Origin: Actinomycetes bacterium
Lineage (GTDB): Bacteria; Actinomycetota; Acidimicrobiia; Acidimicrobiales; Microtrichaceae
Reading direction: 5' to 3'
Length of the DNA stretch: 38,718 nt
NCBI GenBank assembly: GCA_023392475.1
Contig: JAEVZA010000069.1
Coordinates: 1-38,718 of the forward strand
Positions 8,549 through 15,045 of this stretch are shown in pieces (the stretch's first letter is position 1; every line of letters begins with the position of its first letter). The notes beneath the pieces were generated by a model, which saw only the letters and a program-made list of their open reading frames with translations, did not search any database and was not told where the DNA came from. The position numbers and the translations under genes were made by a program.

Positions 8549-8797
8549 ATGGATCCCGCCGAGCAGGTGGCCGCCGAGGCCGAGGCGGCAGCGAGGTTCG
8601 TGCTCGACGCGTTCGCGGCGGGGGAGCGCGACGTGTTGCGCCTCGTCCTGCACCCGTACCTGCACTGGACGACGGCGGACGGCACGATCGTTCGTGGTCG
8701 CGACCAGGTGCTGGCGATGCTCGCCGACCGGACGTCGCTCGATCCGCCGACGTCGGTCGTGCTCCGGGACGGTCAGGTGCACCGCTGGGCGGAGTGA
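8549..8797 (+). CDS. Small SnoaL/NTF2-like protein
   Basis: An 82-residue protein whose N-terminal helix pattern (EAAARFVLDAFAAGERDVLRLVLHPYLHWTTADGT then VRGRDQVLAML) resembles the first part of SnoaL/NTF2-like cone-shaped folds, in which a helix pair is followed by strands lining a pocket. Full members are 110-140 residues, so this one is short and may be a truncated or minimal version. It starts at an ATG 27 bases beyond the hydrolase stop and is probably co-transcribed. Third-position GC is high throughout, supporting real coding. The function is unknown; such proteins act as cyclases, isomerases or ligand binders. Confidence 0.6.
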   Translation: MDPAEQVAAEAEAAARFVLDAFAAGERDVLRLVLHPYLHWTTADGTIVRGRDQVLAMLADRTSLDPPTSVVLRDGQVHRWAE

Positions 8798-8866
8798 GGT
8801 GGACCGAGCGTGGCGGGACGGCGACTGGCCGACGCTGCGGACCCGCGGCTATGTTGGTCCGCACGC

Positions 8867-8943
<77 letters not shown>

Positions 8944-8963
8944 ACTCAGTCCAACAATGACGC

Positions 8964-8991
8964 CGAGAACCCCGGGAATCCGGGGTTCTCG
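8964..8991 (+). terminator. Terminator of the tRNA-fMet gene
   Basis: A perfect 12-pair stem, CGAGAACCCCGG with CCGGGGTTCTCG, closes on the 4-base loop GAAT, starting 20 bases after the tRNA 3' end. There is no strong T-run after it, as is common in GC-rich actinobacteria. The position and strength fit intrinsic termination of the tRNA transcript. Confidence 0.8.
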
Positions 8992-9284
8992 CGCGTCCGG
9001 GCACTGGCGGAACCCGCCCTGGGAGGGCGCTTCTTGGAACTGGTCCGAGCTTCGGTGCCAGCCACGGATGGTGCTGCCTTGGTCGTGCACACCTCGCGCC
9101 AGGGTGCCGCCACCCCGGATCCAGCGGGTCGACGTGCACCGGGGTGGCGCTGGGTCCGCGGCTCCGCTCCTGCCCAGGAGCAGCGGCTGGCGCTGATCGG
9201 TCAGGAGATGCGTGGCATCGGCAGGTGGGTCGGGACCGTGCGCGCCGTCGACGCCACCGGGGCGTCGGCGGGAGGAGCGCCACC

Positions 9285-9617
9285 GTGTCGACCGAACGCC
9301 TCGTGACCCGTAAGGAGGCGGCCCAGATCTGCGGCTGCAGCTACGACTCGATCCGCCGCCGCCAGGCCGACGGCGCCTACCCGAACGCCCACAAGCGCGA
9401 CGACACCTGGTACATGCCCGTCAGCGATCTCGTCGCTGCCGGGGACCTCGACCCGACCGCCCCCACCGAGCCGGTCCGGCCCTCGCCGCACCTCGTCGGA
9501 GCCGACGCGGTCCGCATCGCCACGCTCGAGGCCGAGCTCGCGCGCGCCGAGGCCGAGATCGAGTTCCAGCGCGACCTGCTGATGCAGCTGGCGGCTCGTG
9601 CCGGGATCGCAGCCTGA
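9285..9617 (+). CDS. HTH (excisionase/MerR-like) DNA-binding protein with coiled coil
   Basis: A 110-residue protein with an N-terminal winged-helix-like DNA-binding module: LVTRKEAAQICGCSYDSIRRRQADGAYPNAHKRDDTWYMPVSDLVAAGDL (about residues 6-55). This is the pattern of excisionase/MerR-type HTH domains, where a helix-turn-helix is followed by a small wing with an aromatic W-x-M/I-P motif. An acidic/alanine helix (TLEAELARAEAEIEFQRDLLMQLAARAG) forms a probable coiled coil for dimerisation. The start GTG at 9285 has GGAGGAG about 7 bases upstream. Such proteins are common on plasmids, phages and integrative elements. It marks the beginning of the accessory region just beyond a tRNA gene, a typical insertion site, though no integrase or att repeat is seen. 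Confidence 0.75.
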   Translation: MSTERLVTRKEAAQICGCSYDSIRRRQADGAYPNAHKRDDTWYMPVSDLVAAGDLDPTAPTEPVRPSPHLVGADAVRIATLEAELARAEAEIEFQRDLLMQLAARAGIAA

Positions 9618-9835
9618 TGGCGCGGCGGTTCACCGGCTCGATCCGCCCGCTCGGCGGCAGGTTCGAAAGCGAGCGTGCCCGAGCGACGCGGGTCCACGAA
9701 GCGCGTCGACGAGTACTCGATACCCGCGAGGAGGCAGTGCGGGGTGCGCAGCGGCAGTTGACGCCGTGCACAACGACCAGCCCGTCCCGATCTCCCCGCC
9801 GACCGGACGGCGGTCCTCTGATGCCAGGGCCTTGA
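9617..9835 (+). CDS. Possible small basic protein, translationally coupled
   Basis: A 72-residue reading frame whose ATG overlaps the stop of the HTH gene by one base (TGATG), a common coupling arrangement. The first 48 residues are charged and helical (RFESERARATRVHEARRRVLDTREEAVRGAQRQL), then the sequence becomes low-complexity. No family is recognised. The overlap argues for a real gene; the compositionally odd tail and lack of any known relative argue against. Treat as tentative. Confidence 0.3.
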   Translation: MARRFTGSIRPLGGRFESERARATRVHEARRRVLDTREEAVRGAQRQLTPCTTTSPSRSPRRPDGGPLMPGP

Positions 9836-10108
9836 GGCCGGCGGCGCGGCGAGCGTTTCGACGGAGTGCGGTCTTTGACGTGAGGCACAACGCTCCCGGC
9901 GACGATGCAGGAGCGTCGTGAGTGGTGGCCGGACTGCACCCCACATCAGGCTCACCTGGGGATAGAAGTCGTTGATGGCGGCATCGTCTGGGCTGGCGCC
10001 TGCGGGTGCCTTCCCATCGGGCTCGGACTCCTCGGACCGACGCGGCAAGCTCACGCCGGTTAGCCGGCACTTCGTGCCCGGTTCGGCGCAGGTCGCCGGG
10101 CGCGTGCG
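9836..10108. other. Interval downstream of HTH gene, nothing firm
   Basis: Between the HTH/coupled frame and the end of the doc toxin gene. A 52-codon plus-strand frame (ATG 9905, stop 10061) has no ribosome site and no recognised family. No hairpin of note. The interval is probably the remains of accessory DNA. Confidence 0.4.
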
Positions 10109-10501
10109 TCAGGACCGTGTCTGGTGCATCCGCTCGAGACGACGTGCGATCCCCTCGATCGTCGACGTAGACGACGCGACCTCCCAGACGAGATCGAAGA
10201 CCTCGTCGTTCGAAGCGGTCGCCACGCTGACGTCGTTGATCTCGAGGAAGACTGCGGTGGCGAGCCAGCCGAGTCGCTTGTTGCCGTCGACGAGTGCGTG
10301 GTTGGTGACGATCGAATGGAGGAGCGCGGCAGCTTTCGACCACACGGTCGGGTAGGCGTCCTGTCCGCCGACGGTGGTCTGCGGGCGGGCGACGGAGGAG
10401 CCGAGAAGCCCGGCATCGCGGATGCGTGGCGGGTCGCCAAGTAGTCGCTGTGCCAGTCCGATGACGTCGTCGAGGTCGAGGAACTCGACCGTTTCGTTCA
10501 C
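10109..10501 (-). CDS. doc: Doc-type toxin (Fic fold)
   Basis: A 130-residue death-on-curing toxin. The Fic-type active loop reads HALVDGNKRLGW, with His68, Asp72, Asn74, Lys75 and Arg76. The NKR ending is that of Doc (kinase-type) rather than classical Fic (GNGR), so by family knowledge it would phosphorylate and inactivate EF-Tu. The usual Phe after His-x is a Leu here. The remaining helices (IGLAQRLLG at the start, ALLHSIVTNHALVDG in the core) match Doc and length is normal. The ATG overlaps the antitoxin stop by 4 bases (ATGA), giving coupled antitoxin-first translation. The pair follows an operator with tandem repeats. It probably acts as a stabilisation or stress module of the accessory region. 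Confidence 0.9.
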   Translation of the reverse strand: MNETVEFLDLDDVIGLAQRLLGDPPRIRDAGLLGSSVARPQTTVGGQDAYPTVWSKAAALLHSIVTNHALVDGNKRLGWLATAVFLEINDVSVATASNDEVFDLVWEVASSTSTIEGIARRLERMHQTRS

Positions 10502-10701
10502 TGCCCGAGGCGCTCGATCGCGTCCGCATGGACGTCGAGGATCAGCTCGCTTGCGTTCGACACGCGCGCCCTGTGCCCCGTCCTCTCGATGTAGTCACGG
10601 ATTGCTCTGCGGGCTGCGTCCTGCATCGAGATGCCCTCGGCGGCAGCATGCTCCCGGAGAGCTGCTTGTTCCTCTGGATCGAGCCGCAATGTCATCGCCA
10701 C
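10498..10701 (-). CDS. Ribbon-helix-helix antitoxin of the Doc pair
   Basis: A 67-residue protein with an N-terminal ribbon-helix-helix: MTLRLDPEEQAALREHAAAEGISMQDAARRAIRDYIER (strand, helix, turn, helix), then a short C-terminal arm that would cover the toxin (VSNASELILDVHADAIERL). RHH antitoxins bind DNA as dimers and repress their own operon. It overlaps doc by 4 bases. The frame starts with GTG at 10701 and an ATG two codons later; a TACCAT box 6 bases upstream of the GTG could be a -10 element, which would make the message leaderless from that GTG. The operator repeats lie directly upstream. Although the classical Doc partner is Phd, RHH partners for Doc are known in actinobacteria. Confidence 0.88.
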   Translation of the reverse strand: MAMTLRLDPEEQAALREHAAAEGISMQDAARRAIRDYIERTGHRARVSNASELILDVHADAIERLGQ

Positions 10702-10709
10702 GGACAGAT

Positions 10710-10753
10710 GGTATCACAGTGATACCAGTGATACCAGTGATGCCAGTGATGCC
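10710..10753. promoter_or_regulatory. Iterated operator of the toxin-antitoxin operon
   Basis: Four head-to-tail 9-base repeats, AGTGATACC twice then AGTGATGCC twice, occupy 10718-10753. The first also pairs with GGTATCAC at 10710-10717 to make a perfect 8+1+8 palindrome. The array begins 9 bases upstream of the antitoxin start and overlaps the probable promoter. Evenly spaced repeats of this size fit cooperative binding of several RHH dimers and conditional repression by toxin level. Confidence 0.75.
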
Positions 10754-10899
10754 GGTCGTGAGCGCAGCAGTCCCGCCCGATTCACGAGGACGAGGGGCGC
10801 TCCAGGAAGGCCGCAGCACAGCCGGCATCACACGCGGTACATCGGCGCGACGGTTGGCGGAGCCGGTCGCGTGTCTTCCGCGAAGCCGGTGGAGGTTTG

Positions 10900-11154
10900 A
10901 TGGACGAGGACGTGTTGACGGAACGAGCCCGTCGCGGCGGTACAGACGCAATGGGTCAGCTCGTCGAGGCAGCCGCCAGCCACGGCGACCGAGATCAGCT
11001 CCAACGACTTGCTGACCCGGGCAGCAGCGACGCCGTCGACGAACTCGTGCAACTTGCTGGCGAGCTCGGTGATCTCAGTGAGCTTCGTCGGCTGGCCGCA
11101 GCAGTGAACTCCGACGCGGGAGATGTGCTCGAGGAACTCGACGACGCGGGATAG
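10900..11154 (+). CDS. Mini-protein of 28-residue helical repeats
   Basis: An 84-residue acidic protein. After an 11-residue lead it consists of two full 28-residue repeats and a partial third: units begin GTDAMGQLVEAA, SSDAVDELVQLA and NSDAGDVLEEL, each followed by G-D-x2-L-x-R-L-A. Each unit would form two helices, as in HEAT- or TPR-like solenoids. GGAGG at 10891 gives a good ribosome site 4 bases before the ATG; an alternative TTG lies one codon upstream. No known domain can be named from memory. It lies divergent from the toxin-antitoxin operon and about 200 bases from the operator. Its function is unknown, and solenoid repeats usually bind proteins. Confidence 0.65.
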   Translation: MDEDVLTERARRGGTDAMGQLVEAAASHGDRDQLQRLADPGSSDAVDELVQLAGELGDLSELRRLAAAVNSDAGDVLEELDDAG

Positions 11155-11202
11155 CTGGCGTTGCTTGACGGTCTGTGCGCGGAACAGGGTTCACTGGGAC
11201 TG

Positions 11203-11841
11203 ATGACTGGGAGGCGCGACCTGCGACGCCGGGGGGTTCCTGCGCTGGAACGCTCCGGACAGGTGGCGTGGCTGCTGGTCACAGCTGCTGTGGTCTGCGG
11301 CTGCGGCGCATTCGGCGACGCTGGCGTCCCGGCTGCGCCGACCACGACCGCGTTCCCGATGGCGACCACCCTCACGGCTCCACCGACGGTACCCACGACC
11401 ACGCTGCCGCCGTTCACATGCGGGCCGCTCACCGCCACCGATGTCGCCAAGGCGCTCGGCGTCGCCATCGCCCAGGTGCACCTGATCGCCGACCCGACGC
11501 TTCCCGGCGTGCCGCCGTGTGCGTTTCGGTCCGGCGAGTGGTCGATCTCTTCCGACGTCGAGTACCCACCGCCGGACACCGACCTATCGGATGATCCGGC
11601 GCAGCACCTCCCGCCGGTTCCCGGCGTCGCCATCCCGAGCAGCTACAACGTGGAACTGCAGCGCGGCGGCCACTTCCGTGGGCAGGCGTCCCTCCCGGCC
11701 GGGGATCGCGCCGTCGTCATCTGGGTCTCCAACGACGCCGAAGGACCCGACACATGGGCGAAGTCTCCCGGTCCGTTGCAAGCACCGCGCACGCAACAGG
11801 TCACGATCGCGGTCGCGCAGCAGGTCGCATCCAAGTTCTGA
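11203..11841 (+). CDS. Secreted lipoprotein, unknown function
   Basis: A 212-residue exported protein. The N-terminus carries arginines, then a hydrophobic segment (VAWLLVTAAVV) ending VCGC, a plausible lipobox with Cys34 as the lipid-modified residue. A Thr/Pro-rich tether (about residues 44-67) is followed by a globular part with two cysteines (TCGPLTATDVAKALG... and PPCAF), which may form a disulfide. The LTATDVAKALGV start is reminiscent of secreted DUF3558-like actinobacterial lipoproteins, which have the same CxxL...C layout, but I would not assign it firmly. Start ATG 11203 is used; an in-frame TTG at 11161 is possible. Flanked by unrelated accessory genes. Confidence 0.7.
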   Translation: MTGRRDLRRRGVPALERSGQVAWLLVTAAVVCGCGAFGDAGVPAAPTTTAFPMATTLTAPPTVPTTTLPPFTCGPLTATDVAKALGVAIAQVHLIADPTLPGVPPCAFRSGEWSISSDVEYPPPDTDLSDDPAQHLPPVPGVAIPSSYNVELQRGGHFRGQASLPAGDRAVVIWVSNDAEGPDTWAKSPGPLQAPRTQQVTIAVAQQVASKF

Positions 11842-12133
11842 CCTCGATCATCAGAAGCCGGACCTCCGCCGGTGTCGTGGCGTCCCAGCTCACCTGATGC
11901 GACTCTCGGGCCAGGCAATAGGGCACTACCTGCACATCCCGCACCGCTTCACGGGGCGGCTTGTCGCACTCCCGCTCATCCGTGGAACGGAGTTGGTTGA
12001 CCAGTTGGACGACTTCTCGACCACGATGAGGCACTCCTCGGCGACCAGTCGCCCGACGACCCGGGTCGCCACGTCGATGACTCTGGTGTGCCGTTTCCGT
12101 CGGCCCTGTGCACGACGACATCGGGAGGTCCCA
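11842..12133. other. Interval before DUF1905 gene, possible relic
   Basis: No convincing gene. The minus strand shows a stretch (VIDVATRVVGRLVAEECL, about 12000-12065) that faintly recalls the integrase-core region of IS3/IS481 transposases, but it is not sustained in either direction. I treat it as at most a relic. Confidence 0.3.
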
Positions 12134-12418
12134 ATGGGCTCGAGCACGCCGCTCGACATCACGTTCACTGCGACGCTCGGCAAGGTCCGCGCGGGCGACA
12201 CGTGGACGTGCGTCCAGCTGCCGGGTTCCGCAGAGATCTTCGGAACGCGGGGTCTCGTCAAGGTATCGGGCACGATCGACGGCGAAGCGTTCCAAGGTGC
12301 CTTCATGGCCTTGGGGGACGGCACCCACAAGCTGCCAGTGGCAGCGGCGATCCGGCGGGCGATCGGCAAGGATGACGGCGACACGGTCACGGTGCACCTG
12401 AACCAGCGGCGGTCCTGA
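12134..12418 (+). CDS. DUF1905 family protein
   Basis: A 94-residue protein with the full DUF1905 signature: FTATLGKV followed by PGSAEIFGTRGLVKVSGTIDG, FQGAFMALGDGTHKLPV and AIRRAIGKDDGDTVTVHL. The family forms a small beta-barrel of unknown biochemical role, often fused to or next to DinB- or YdeI-like proteins. GGGAGG at 12123 is a good ribosome site 6 bases before the ATG. It stands alone between a secreted protein and the IS110 relic. The length is normal for stand-alone members and no residue of the signature is missing. Confidence 0.9.
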   Translation: MGSSTPLDITFTATLGKVRAGDTWTCVQLPGSAEIFGTRGLVKVSGTIDGEAFQGAFMALGDGTHKLPVAAAIRRAIGKDDGDTVTVHLNQRRS

Positions 12419-12770
12419 TGCCGTAGCCGACGGGGTGGCGACCGGCTGGTATACGGCACGGCACTCCTCTCACGTTCACGGGGTTCCGGCGGAACATCGG
12501 CAGCGATAGTCGGGGTGGGGTTGTCGGCCGGGTTGGTGGTCGATGATGCCGGTGGGGCTCGCAGGGTCGGTCTGACCCGAGATTCCGGCTGACGTCCGTG
12601 TTCGGGCTGTCCTCATCGTGAACTGTCGGCCGACGCCTGCGAGCCCTGCTGGTGCACCCACCGGTCGGGCGATCGTGACCTCCGAGGAGCTTGGTGAGAA
12701 GCCCCGTCGCTGTCTTGTCCGCCGTCCCGGCAGGTGCGTGCCCTCCCCACCTACCAAGGAGACGAAGGGC
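12419..12770. other. Non-coding flank of the IS110 relic, candidate bridge-RNA region
   Basis: About 350 bases without a gene between DUF1905 and the transposase start. IS110-group elements carry a long non-coding left end that encodes the bridge RNA specifying donor and target sites. The 12600-12770 part is GC-rich with several short dyads and ends in a good ribosome site (AAGGAG, 12756-12761), consistent with being that left end. The outer boundary of the element cannot be set by eye because IS110 elements lack long terminal inverted repeats. Confidence 0.45.
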
Positions 12771-13699
12771 ATGACCCCGATGACAGAAACCCGGCCGCGT
12801 GTCACCGGCGAGGTCGACACCCACCGCGACGTCCATGTCGCCGCCGTCGCTGGATGACCGCTGTGCCCTGTTCGACACCACCACCCGCGGCTACCGCGAC
12901 CTGCTCGCCTGGCTCGAAGCCTTCGGTGATGTCGGCCTGGTCGGCGTGGAAGGCACCGGCACCCACGGCGCCGGCCTCACCCGCCACCTCCACGACGCCG
13001 GTGTCACCGTCATCGAGGTCGACCGCCCGAACCGGCAACGTCGTCGCCGGGCCGGCAAGTCCGACACCACCGACGCCATCTCCGCAGCACGCGCCGCGCT
13101 CTCGGGCGAGGCATCGACCGCAGCGAAGACCCGAGACGGCAACGTCGAGAAGATCCGAGTGCTGCGCATCGCACGCCGCTCCATCGTCCGCGAATGGGTC
13201 CGGGCCATCAACGCGCTCCGAGCACTCACCGTCACCGCACCACCAGAGATCCGCGACCGCTCAACGGGCTCCCGCCATCGGCGTCTCCCAAGCCGTCGCC
13301 CGGTTCCGGGTCGCGGATCCCACCACCGACACCGCCCCCGAGCTCCTGGCCCGACCCAACATCGGAGTCGACGCCGCCGGCGCGCTCCTCGTCGCGGCGG
13401 GTGACAACCCCGAACGCATGCGATCCGAAGCATCGTTCGCCAAGCTCTGCGCCGCGGCGCCGATGGAAGCCTCCAGCGGACTCGTCACCCGCCACCGACT
13501 CTCACGCGCCGGGAACCGAGAAGCGAACGCCGCGCTGTTCACCGTCATCATCAACCGGATGGGACGCGACCCCCGCACCCAGGCCTACGTCACCCGCCGA
13601 CGTACCGAAGGCCTCTCCAACCTCGAGACCATCCGATGCCTCAAGCGCTACGTCGCCCGCGAGGTCTACCCACTACTCACCAACACCGTGACGACATAG
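12771..13699 (+). pseudogene. IS110-family transposase, frameshifted and internally deleted
   Basis: Three reading phases together spell an IS110-type DEDD transposase. The N-terminal EVDTHRDVHVAAV (first catalytic Asp) stops at 12857. One base less near 12853 would join it to DTTTRGYRDLLAWLEAFG, VGVEGTGTHGAGL (catalytic Glu), VIEVDRPNR and KSDTTDAISAAR (Asp residues). The phase changes again near 13255-13265, and the Tnp_20 half continues: GVDAAGALLVAAGDNPERM, ASSGLVTRHRLSRAGNREANAALF (with the serine of the C-terminal domain) and the tail CLKRYVAREVYPLL. The helical linker between halves is shortened by roughly 50-70 residues. Intact members are about 400 residues. The gene is therefore dead, and the element probably immobile unless helped in trans. 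Confidence 0.9.
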
Positions 13700-13872
13700 A
13701 AGAGCTTCACTACTGCACTGGTGAGCGCCCGTGCAGGCCAGACCGTCGAGGCTCGCCCGCGAACACCCCGGTCAGGATTCCGAGGGGTACTCGTCGTCGC
13801 TGAGGTGGTCGCCCCACTCGGTGTCGCCTTCGGTGAGGGCGCCGTGCGTCACCAGGTTGGTGTCTTGCAGAC

Positions 13873-13907
13873 CTGACGCTGGCGTCAGCGCTCGGGCAGA
13901 ACGCCCG
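13873..13907 (-). terminator. Double hairpin after the SatP-like gene
   Basis: Two adjacent hairpins, CTGACG-CTGG-CGTCAG (13873-13888) and CGGGC-AGAAC-GCCCG (13893-13907), lie within 2 to 37 bases downstream of the minus-strand stop at 13910. A tandem GC-rich arrangement without T-run fits termination of the operon. Confidence 0.5.
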
Positions 13908-13909
13908 GT

Positions 13910-14593
13910 TCAAAGCTGCTCGCGAACACCCGGTTCGTGCTCGACGCCCTCGACCTGCGCCCGGAGGTCGGCCGACATCGATGAGCTGCCACGGCCGAGT
14001 CGCAGCAGGGGCACCGCCGTCGAGCGTCGCACGTCGTCGATCACGAGCGCGAACGCGGCGTAGAGGGCCAGGACCGCGAGGACGAGCCCGATCGTCCCGG
14101 ACGTCGTCTTCCACGCCGCGCTGCCCGCCGCCTCGTAGACGCCGGTCGACATGAACCGCAGCGCGGTGGTGACCAGCACGGCTGCCGGGACGATCTTGCC
14201 GAACAGCGCGCCGGTGGCCGGGACCAGCATCGCCACCCCTGCGACCACGAGGAGCGACGCGAGCGCGTCGCTCCTGCCGCCCGGAGCCAGCTGCAGCTGT
14301 ACGAGCGCTACCGCGAGCCACGTGCCAGTGAGCACGCCCATGCCGGTCGACGCCACGACGTCCCGGGTCAGGAACCCCGTCACCGCGGCCACCAGCTGGA
14401 GCGGTGCGACGAACGCGAGCAGCACCAGCGACACGGCGGGGGCCTCCACGGGAGGGATCCACCCCAGTTGCAGCGCAGCGAGGACCGTCGTCCCGCCGGT
14501 GAGCGCCAGGAACCCGAGCGGCAGCGGGTTGGCGATCGGTCGGAGCACGATCCTCGTGACGTCGATGGGATGGGGTTCGCTCCCAGCTGTCAC
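13910..14593 (-). CDS. SatP/YaaH (GPR1/FUN34)-like membrane protein
   Basis: A 227-residue protein with six membrane helices. Near the N-terminus ANPLPLGFLAL matches the NPAPLGL signature of the acetate/succinate uptake family GPR1/FUN34/YaaH, which forms hexameric channels for small carboxylates. The remaining helices (AAVTGFLTRDVVASTGMGVLTGTWLAVAL and later) have the glycine-rich look of the family. A charged C-terminal tail follows. The GTG start overlaps the stop of the upstream helical gene by 4 bases (GTGA), so it is the third gene of an operon with a molybdopterin oxidoreductase. This suggests movement of a small acid (formate, acetate or similar) connected with that enzyme. Signature agreement is partial, so the family call is probable rather than certain. 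Confidence 0.65.
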   Translation of the reverse strand: MTAGSEPHPIDVTRIVLRPIANPLPLGFLALTGGTTVLAALQLGWIPPVEAPAVSLVLLAFVAPLQLVAAVTGFLTRDVVASTGMGVLTGTWLAVALVQLQLAPGGRSDALASLLVVAGVAMLVPATGALFGKIVPAAVLVTTALRFMSTGVYEAAGSAAWKTTSGTIGLVLAVLALYAAFALVIDDVRRSTAVPLLRLGRGSSSMSADLRAQVEGVEHEPGVREQL

Positions 14594-15045
14594 CCGACGA
14601 CCAGGGTCTGGGGCGCTGCTTGCTTCATGCGGGTGCGGATCCAGCGCTGCTGCACGGCGGTGTCCTGCTCACACCTCTCGACGACCTCGAGCAACTCTGA
14701 ATCGCGCGCGCCTTGCGCGGCCTGTCCGATCATGGTCCAGGAGATCTCCGACTCCGTGGCCATGAGGTACAGGTCGTGGAGGTCCCGCAGCAGACCCATC
14801 GGTCCCGACCGCGTGCCGTCGAACAGCTCGCGGTGGAGTCGGTCCGGTTCCTCGTCCGCCTCCTCGCCGTAGCGGTCCGTGAACCGTGCGAGCGCCGTCA
14901 CGTGGCGGTCGCACTGCTCGGCCAGCTGTCGGCACTCCGTGGCGACGTCCGGCTCGTCGGCATGGGCGTCGGCCACTTCGCGCAGGGCCTCGGCGAGATT
15001 GCCCTGGGCACGGTGGAGGAGCCCCAGGTAGTGCGCGAGCTGCAT
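14590..15045 (-). CDS. Helical protein of a molybdenum-enzyme operon, unknown function
   Basis: A 151-residue, almost wholly helical, acidic protein. It has amphipathic helices with scattered His, Glu and Cys (LHRAQGNLAEALREVADAHADEPDVATECRQLAEQCDRHV, later LLEVVERCEQDTAVQQRWI). The pattern suggests a four-helix bundle of ferritin-like type, but no complete di-iron E-x2-H set can be traced, so metal binding is uncertain. The ATG at 15045 overlaps the oxidoreductase stop by one base; a GTG one codon upstream would overlap by four. Its fixed position between a molybdopterin enzyme and a SatP-like protein argues for a role as chaperone, small subunit or regulator of that enzyme. This is inference from context alone. 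Confidence 0.65.
   Translation of the reverse strand: MQLAHYLGLLHRAQGNLAEALREVADAHADEPDVATECRQLAEQCDRHVTALARFTDRYGEEADEEPDRLHRELFDGTRSGPMGLLRDLHDLYLMATESEISWTMIGQAAQGARDSELLEVVERCEQDTAVQQRWIRTRMKQAAPQTLVVG

Noticed and set aside
11990..12070. Possible IS3/IS481 integrase fragment on the minus strand
   Set aside because: The likeness covers under 20 residues, lacks DDE residues and cannot be extended.
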